Positions 47,542-52,039 of a stretch of 52,039 nt of DNA are shown in pieces (position 1 is the stretch's first letter; each line of letters begins with the position of its first letter). Below the pieces are notes generated by a model, which was not told the DNA's origin, did no database searches, and saw only the letters and a program-made list of their open reading frames with translations. A program made the position numbers and the translations under genes. Source of the DNA: JAVKDP01 sp040222185 (lineage in GTDB: Bacteria; Bacteroidota; Rhodothermia; Balneolales; Balneolaceae); contig JAVKDP010000053.1 of assembly GCA_040222185.1 (NCBI GenBank), positions 1 to 52,039 on the forward strand, written 5' to 3'.

Positions 47542-50232
47542 CTATTGATCGTCTACTTTCACTGCAAATCGTATAGTGAATTGCTCAGTAGGATCTACCT
47601 GCCCTACAGTAACAGTGATTGTTCCTGTATTTCCGGGGCCTGGTTCAGTGATATTGAAACCAGTAATAGTTCCATTATTCACTGTTACGGTCGCGTCAAC
47701 CAATTGCTTGGTAAAGGAAGGCACATCATCAGAAACAGTAATATTTGTTACTTCTACTGAACCATCGTTTACGACCACGATTTCATACCAAACTGTATCG
47801 CCAGGGAACACATTGAAGTTGTTCTTGGTGAATGTAGCGGGGCCAAAAATGCCCGCACTATCAGGTGCCTGGAATTTGTCGATACTTAATAGACCAGCTT
47901 GAACTTCTGTCTGATCATCGTTGGTCAGGTCAGCTAGACCAACAGTACCAATATCTGATACGGTTAATGTTGTAGTTACAGTACTACCGTCATTAAGACC
48001 GGTTGAAGAGGTAACCCGAACAATAAACTTGATATCGTCACCGAAAACCAGTGTACCTACAGATGGCGGTAGGTCAACTACTAACGGACTTGCTGCACTT
48101 GTTAAAAGTGAGTCATTAGCTGTTATAATACCATTCTCATCTGTATCCAGGTAAACAACAGCTGTCCATCCTGTCGGGATAGAGTTAGCAAGAGCGATCT
48201 GGAAGTCAGTATTTGTTCCATCGTTTTCATCGACGTTACTGTTTACAGTAAGAGTGTGAATATATTCTACAGAACCACCAGGAGAAACCTGTCCAACCTG
48301 GCTTGCAGTTAATGAAACATTACGATCCGTATTTACAGTAACAGCTTCGTGCTTGATATCAAGAGCACCAGAGTTTGCAGATAAAGCTTTTACATACAAA
48401 TCTACCATCCCAGGAGCATATCCGGCAGGAATATTAACCCTGAAAGTTACTTCTCTGCCAGCTCCAGCAGCTAAGGAGTTAACTTCAGTTATGATTGCAT
48501 CACTGTTGTTTGGATCTCTGAATGTTGCTGTCCAACCTGTTGGAAGTACACCTGGATTGTTTAAATCACCTCCAGCTGTTGTATCCGTAGCAAATGTTAA
48601 ATCATAATCATCAGCCTGGGCACTAGTGTTGTTGATGAACAATGTATAGTTAACAGTTGTTCCTGGATTTGTGGTAAGCGTAGTTACAGGAGAAGTTTCC
48701 GGACCTTGTCCAACACCTGTTTCTGAACCATTACCTAAAGCAAAACCGTTGGTAATATCAACAGTTGGCACTGTAATACCATCCAACTTATCAACATGGG
48801 TATCATTTGCTGACGGATCATTGATCGAAGTCAATGTCTTAACAACTGAAAATGGTCCACCACTTTGACCAGAAGGCAAACTTACTTGTAAAATTACAAC
48901 TACTGTATCCCCAACATTCACGGGGCCAGTATCCACTACGTTGTCACTATTAGTATCCGTATATGGACTGGTTGGAGTAGCACTTAGACTATTGTCACTA
49001 GCCTGGTACGCAGTAAGTGTAGTACCGCTCGGGAAATTACTACTTGAGAAAGTAATATTGTACCTGTCAGTAGCAGTACCGTCGTTAACGAACCGGTTTA
49101 TAAAGTTTACCGTTTCGCCCTGGTTTACAACTCCTTGAGAAACTGTATCAGCATCTATAGCAACAATACTAAAGTTGTCAGCAACGATGATATCAGCAAC
49201 GTTAGTAGTTGTAGTACCAACCAGGTCATCATGAGTAAATGTACCAGAGTTGTTAATGGTTTGTCCTTCAGTACCTGTATCAACAGTTACTTTAAAAGAA
49301 AGAGTACCAGAGGCACCACCATTTACATTCCCGATATTGAAGATTACACTATCGGCTACACCAGTATTATCGAATTCATATGTAATACCAGTAGCTGTTT
49401 CACTTGCATCGGTATCAGTAAGCGGAATTCCACTAGCACCAGACCAAACACCACTACCAGCTACATAAGTAACACCTGCTGGAAGAGCATCTTTTACAAG
49501 TAAGTTACTTGCAGCTGCGTTACCACTTTCAGCATAACTGAAGGTATATGTTACCGTATCACCAGGCTCAACATTTTGAGTACTTCTGGACTTCTGAACA
49601 TTAATTACTGCATCTTCATCAACAGTAGTTGTGTTCGTAGCAGTATCTGTTTCGCCACTGTTGAAATCACTTGTTGCAGTAACTGCGATAGTTTCAACAT
49701 CCTGATCCTGAGCTGTAATCGGAATATCCGCTACAATAACGATACCGTACGTATTTCCATTTACTGTTCCCGGAGGGTCAATATTTGGAGTAAATGTAAT
49801 CGGTGTAAAGTTATCGGGAACACCGTTACCATCGGCATCGGGATATATCACGATGTTATCGTAATTAAAATCGCCAGTACCTTCCAGCGTCGAAAGATTG
49901 AAGAAATCAACCCCGTTACCAGTGTTAGTAATTGTATGTGGGAATGTTACCTGACCACCAGGACTAACCGTTAGGTTAATTCCAGCAGAAATGGTTACAC
50001 CCGCAACTTGCTGAACAATGGTTACTACCGTGTTCGAGTTAACAGTCTCTTGGTTAAGACCGTTTTCATCAAAGTAGGTTGCACTTGCCTGGTTACCAAT
50101 CTGAGTGGTAGCTGGTGGCACCTGAGCGAATACATCAAGAGATGTTACACCCAAAAATACACCAAAAACCAAGAACAAGCCTAAAAGGCGAGCAGCCTTA
50201 CCTAGTTTTGTCATTGTGTTGTTTGTTTTCAT
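47542..50232 (-). CDS. Exported multi-domain DUF11 surface protein
   Basis: A protein of about 896 residues built almost wholly of DUF11/NEW3-like beta-sandwich domains. ATG 50232 is preferred to ATG 50292 because it has an AGGA 8 nt upstream and gives a normal signal peptide (MKTNNTMTKLGKAARLLG... ending VFAQ). Repeating units contain PGG or PGD turns, GxxxTYVAGSGVW-type strands and DTDENG / DADGNG loops that look like calcium sites. About five to seven domains are visible. The C-terminal pair (a YLDTDENG domain followed by SIDKF...PGDTVWYEI and DDVPSFT) closely parallels the end of the 3034-residue adhesin, and it ends AVKVDDQ. There is no T9SS tail or LPXTG. A structural fibre or coat component is the best guess. 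Confidence 0.85.
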   Translation of the reverse strand: MKTNNTMTKLGKAARLLGLFLVFGVFLGVTSLDVFAQVPPATTQIGNQASATYFDENGLNQETVNSNTVVTIVQQVAGVTISAGINLTVSPGGQVTFPHTITNTGNGVDFFNLSTLEGTGDFNYDNIVIYPDADGNGVPDNFTPITFTPNIDPPGTVNGNTYGIVIVADIPITAQDQDVETIAVTATSDFNSGETDTATNTTTVDEDAVINVQKSRSTQNVEPGDTVTYTFSYAESGNAAASNLLVKDALPAGVTYVAGSGVWSGASGIPLTDTDASETATGITYEFDNTGVADSVIFNIGNVNGGASGTLSFKVTVDTGTEGQTINNSGTFTHDDLVGTTTTNVADIIVADNFSIVAIDADTVSQGVVNQGETVNFINRFVNDGTATDRYNITFSSSNFPSGTTLTAYQASDNSLSATPTSPYTDTNSDNVVDTGPVNVGDTVVVILQVSLPSGQSGGPFSVVKTLTSINDPSANDTHVDKLDGITVPTVDITNGFALGNGSETGVGQGPETSPVTTLTTNPGTTVNYTLFINNTSAQADDYDLTFATDTTAGGDLNNPGVLPTGWTATFRDPNNSDAIITEVNSLAAGAGREVTFRVNIPAGYAPGMVDLYVKALSANSGALDIKHEAVTVNTDRNVSLTASQVGQVSPGGSVEYIHTLTVNSNVDENDGTNTDFQIALANSIPTGWTAVVYLDTDENGIITANDSLLTSAASPLVVDLPPSVGTLVFGDDIKFIVRVTSSTGLNDGSTVTTTLTVSDIGTVGLADLTNDDQTEVQAGLLSIDKFQAPDSAGIFGPATFTKNNFNVFPGDTVWYEIVVVNDGSVEVTNITVSDDVPSFTKQLVDATVTVNNGTITGFNITEPGPGNTGTITVTVGQVDPTEQFTIRFAVKVDDQ

Positions 50233-50296
50233 TGTTTCTATCCTGTTTAGGTTTAGAATTATTGATTTGTTATTAGTTATTTGATTTTCCATAAGA

Positions 50297-50779
50297 CTAG
50301 TTATCTATCACCTTTACCCGGGCGACAAGAATGACTTGATCCCCCGCATTTAGTGACGGAACCATCCAGCGTAGCCTTCGATATTCTCGGCCCGGAACCT
50401 CTTCTTCTACTGTGGTTCCGTCAGGTTGTCGCACTTGTCGGGTTAAAGGGAGTCTTTGGAAATTGCCAGAATTGGAGAGGCTGGCGCCCTCTAGGTTTGG
50501 ACTAGCAGAATCCAGTACATATTCCATCCCCACCGGAATCGGCAGGATAGGTAGTAGCTGAGTAATGCTATTATCCAAATTGTTTGTGTAAGCAACACGG
50601 TACTCGATGAGATCTCCCGGTGTTACTTCTGTAGTTTCTGTTGCGATTTCTTCACCGTCATCATTAACGGTAATTTTATATACTTGGAGAATCGATGTGA
50701 CTCCCTCGCTTTGCTGTGCCTTTAGTTGCACAGACAATCCCAGAATTATTATTGTGAAAAGAATGCATTTGTTTTTCAT
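50297..50779 (-). CDS. Small exported DUF11-like protein, first gene of the surface operon
   Basis: A 160-residue protein with a signal peptide (about residues 1-22, ending LKAQ) and a single DUF11-like domain. EVTPGDLIEYRVAYTNNLDNSITQLLPILPIP matches the DUF11 start, and LNAGDQVILVARVKVIDN its end. A proline- and arginine-rich insert (RQVRQPDGTTVEEEVPGREYRRLRW) lies in the middle. Its C-terminus ends like those of the two larger DUF11 proteins. It is the promoter-proximal gene, about 4 bp from the longest reading of the next gene. It could be a minor subunit, initiator or cap of the surface structure, but nothing in the sequence proves this. Confidence 0.8.
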   Translation of the reverse strand: MKNKCILFTIIILGLSVQLKAQQSEGVTSILQVYKITVNDDGEEIATETTEVTPGDLIEYRVAYTNNLDNSITQLLPILPIPVGMEYVLDSASPNLEGASLSNSGNFQRLPLTRQVRQPDGTTVEEEVPGREYRRLRWMVPSLNAGDQVILVARVKVIDN

Positions 50780-50849
50780 ATCGCTTCATTGTTTTGATTA
50801 AAACTATTTTTCTACGATATAAAAATAACCAAATGCCTAGCCGTACCCT

Positions 50850-50870
50850 GTTAGATCGCTTTAATCTAAC
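50850..50870. promoter_or_regulatory. 21-bp palindrome, candidate operator of the surface operon
   Basis: GTTAGAT (50850-50856) and ATCTAAC (50864-50870) are perfect reverse complements around a 7-nt spacer (CGCTTTA). The centre lies about 80 bp upstream of the first operon gene. Arm length and 14-bp centre spacing suit a dimeric regulator. No T run follows on either strand, so it is not a terminator. The regulator is unknown. Confidence 0.5.
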
Positions 50871-51087
50871 TGCCCTTTCAAACGTTACAATGATTAGTAA
50901 ATTCTAATGATAATCGGCGTTTAAATTACTCTAAAGTTTGTTTTTTTCATTTTTATTAAAATTGAACCCGCCAAGTTGTAAGTAATATTTATCTATTTAT
51001 TGATATTTATCATATATATTTTATTATATATACTATTATATGTTATTTAGCATATTAAAATTATATAATTTTTTACTTCAAACTTCC

Positions 51088-51116
51088 TTGACAGGAGTGT
51101 ATATTCAGGTAAATAT
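51088..51116 (+). promoter_or_regulatory. Possible sigma70-type promoter of the DUF58 gene
   Basis: TTGACA (51088-51093), 17-bp spacer, AAATAT (51111-51116). The start codon follows at 51123, so a transcript from here would be leaderless or nearly so. The -10 match is weak, and promoter consensus differs in Bacteroidota-like groups, so this is tentative. Confidence 0.3.
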
Positions 51117-51122
51117 TTTTTT

Positions 51123-51998
51123 ATGATTTCAAAAGAAGTACTAAGCAAAATTCGCAAGCTCGAGATCCAAACAAAAGGGTTGGTAAATACCCTTTTTGGA
51201 GGTGAGTATCAGTCAGCCTTCAAAGGTCGAGGAATGGCCTTTTCGGAGGTAAGAGCGTACAATTACGGTGATGACATTCGCCAAATTGATTGGAATGTAA
51301 CTGCCAGAACCGGTGACCCTTTCATCAAAATATTTGAAGAAGAACGGGAACAAACACTAATGCTCTGTGTAGATATTTCTGCGAGTGGAGCCTTTGGAAG
51401 TGACCATCAAAAGAAGATGGATGTAGCCATTGAGATCAGTGCAGTGCTAGCTTTTAGTGCTATAAAAAATGGTGATAAAGTCGGTTTAGTGCTCTTTAGT
51501 GACGTCATAGAAAAAGTTGTTCCACCAAAAAAAGGACGCACACACGTTCTCAGATTAATTAGGGAATTATATACTACAAAGCCCAAAGGAACGGGAACAA
51601 ACATTGCAGAAGCATTAAGCTACGTTAATCGTTTATTAGACCGGAGAGCGATTGTGGTGCTTGCAACCGACTTCCAGGACACTGATTTTGACAAACAATT
51701 GAAGATCACAAACCAGAAACATGACCTGGTTAGTATTGTGATTCACGACCCCTTTGAAGACCAATTACCTGACATCGGGTTGATCCCATTCAGGGATGCC
51801 GAGACAGGAAAAGAACTGCTAATTGACACATCGAATAAGAGAGTACGAGAAGAATATGCCAAGCGGAAAAAGGTTCAAAAGCTCTCGCTTGATAGCTCAC
51901 TTCTCAAGATGAAAGTAGACTCGGTTAATGTAAGTACCAACAAATCTTATGTTCGCCCATTAATGAACTTCTTTCAGAGAAGAATGAACCGCTATTAA
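51123..51998 (+). CDS. DUF58 family protein (MoxR/Bat-operon type)
   Basis: A 291-residue DUF58 protein. The family signature GRGMAFSEVRAYNYGDDIRQIDWNVTARTG lies at about residues 35-63. It is followed by a von Willebrand A-like fold with a MIDAS-type DISAS (LMLCVDISASG, about 85), GTGTNIAEAL and ATDFQD. DUF58 proteins usually pair with a MoxR AAA+ ATPase and BatA/BatB-type proteins in aerotolerance or envelope-stress operons. No moxR lies upstream here, so the partners may be downstream of the window end. It is divergent from the surface operon. The 41 bases after it hold nothing recognisable. Confidence 0.92.
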   Translation: MISKEVLSKIRKLEIQTKGLVNTLFGGEYQSAFKGRGMAFSEVRAYNYGDDIRQIDWNVTARTGDPFIKIFEEEREQTLMLCVDISASGAFGSDHQKKMDVAIEISAVLAFSAIKNGDKVGLVLFSDVIEKVVPPKKGRTHVLRLIRELYTTKPKGTGTNIAEALSYVNRLLDRRAIVVLATDFQDTDFDKQLKITNQKHDLVSIVIHDPFEDQLPDIGLIPFRDAETGKELLIDTSNKRVREEYAKRKKVQKLSLDSSLLKMKVDSVNVSTNKSYVRPLMNFFQRRMNRY

Positions 51999-52039
51999 TC
52001 AGAATAGTAATTAATTAGCAGCTAAAAAGTCTGACCCAA

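Larger units (their letters stand above)
50780..51122. promoter_or_regulatory. Divergent intergenic region of the surface operon and the DUF58 gene
   Basis: This 343-bp, very AT-rich gap must hold the promoters of both flanking transcripts. It contains a perfect palindrome at 50850-50870 and a weaker inverted repeat ATTAG/CTAAT (50893-50908), both on the surface-operon side, plus an almost pure A/T stretch at 50995-51075. No gene, tRNA or structured RNA was recognised. Confidence 0.7.

Noticed and set aside
50995..51075. Very AT-rich tract considered as a replication origin or attachment site
   Set aside because: No DnaA boxes, iterons, flanking integrase or dnaA/dnaN genes; it fits a promoter region between divergent genes.

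Overview
The window looks like a chromosomal contig from a marine member of the Balneolota (Bacteroidota/Rhodothermota relatives). This is inferred from three things. The conserved block rimP-nusA-infB-rbfA-truB-ribF, then rpsO-pnp-M16 peptidase, is in Bacteroidota-like order. One exported enzyme carries a type IX secretion (T9SS) C-terminal sorting domain with an NYPNPFNP motif. Base composition is AT-rich, and Shine-Dalgarno sites are mostly weak. No rRNA, tRNA, CRISPR array, IS element or prophage was recognised.

Layout. Bases 1-81 are an inverted, nearly identical copy of part of pnp, and they truncate an M16 peptidase gene; this looks like a contig-end chimera. Bases 82-11.2 kb hold the translation/RNA block on the minus strand: M16 peptidase, pnp, rpsO, ribF, truB (frameshifted), rbfA, infB, nusA, rimP. 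A plus-strand lipoprotein GH5 glycanase sits inside the block between ribF and rpsO. The block has several likely RNA control elements: a terminator-like hairpin in the rimP leader, an 11-bp perfect inverted repeat ahead of rpsO, a possible leader stem ahead of pnp, and terminators after rpsO and pnp. Bases 11.3-16.4 kb (plus) encode exported proteins: a large BNR/VPS10-type beta-propeller, a DUF192 lipoprotein and a glucose/sorbosone dehydrogenase-like enzyme with the T9SS tail. Bases 16.4-19.5 kb (minus) carry fbp, coaE, prfB with a textbook programmed +1 frameshift, and a DUF883-type membrane protein. Bases 19.6-21.3 kb (plus) are a two-gene betaine-lipid (DGTS) operon, btaA-btaB. Bases 21.4-27.8 kb (minus) hold the two halves of a probable heterodimeric ABC exporter flanking an RNase Z with an unusual Arg/Gly-rich tail, and an AtuA/DUF1446 protein. 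Bases 27.9-30.7 kb (minus) are recO, an HtrA-like protease and an LPP20-type lipoprotein.

The most remarkable part is about 20 kb (30.8-50.8 kb, minus strand), apparently one operon for a giant cell-surface apparatus. Its gene order is a 160-aa exported DUF11-like protein, a ~900-aa multi-DUF11 protein, a ~2390-aa protein (split by one apparent missing base) combining DUF11/SdrB repeats, an outer-membrane beta-barrel and OmpA-like domains, a 3034-aa mosaic adhesin, and a stand-alone CheY-like receiver. Three of the secreted proteins end in a similar DUF11-like C-terminal module finishing in Val-Lys-(Ile/Val)-...-Asp, and none has a T9SS tail. I infer that the barrel/OmpA protein anchors or assembles the others at the outer membrane. 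A 21-bp perfect palindrome lies about 70 bp upstream of the operon. The right edge holds a divergent DUF58 gene, typical of MoxR/Bat operons.

Two genes (truB and the barrel protein) each lack a single base, and with the left-end chimera this suggests imperfect assembly or sequencing, although real mutations cannot be excluded.
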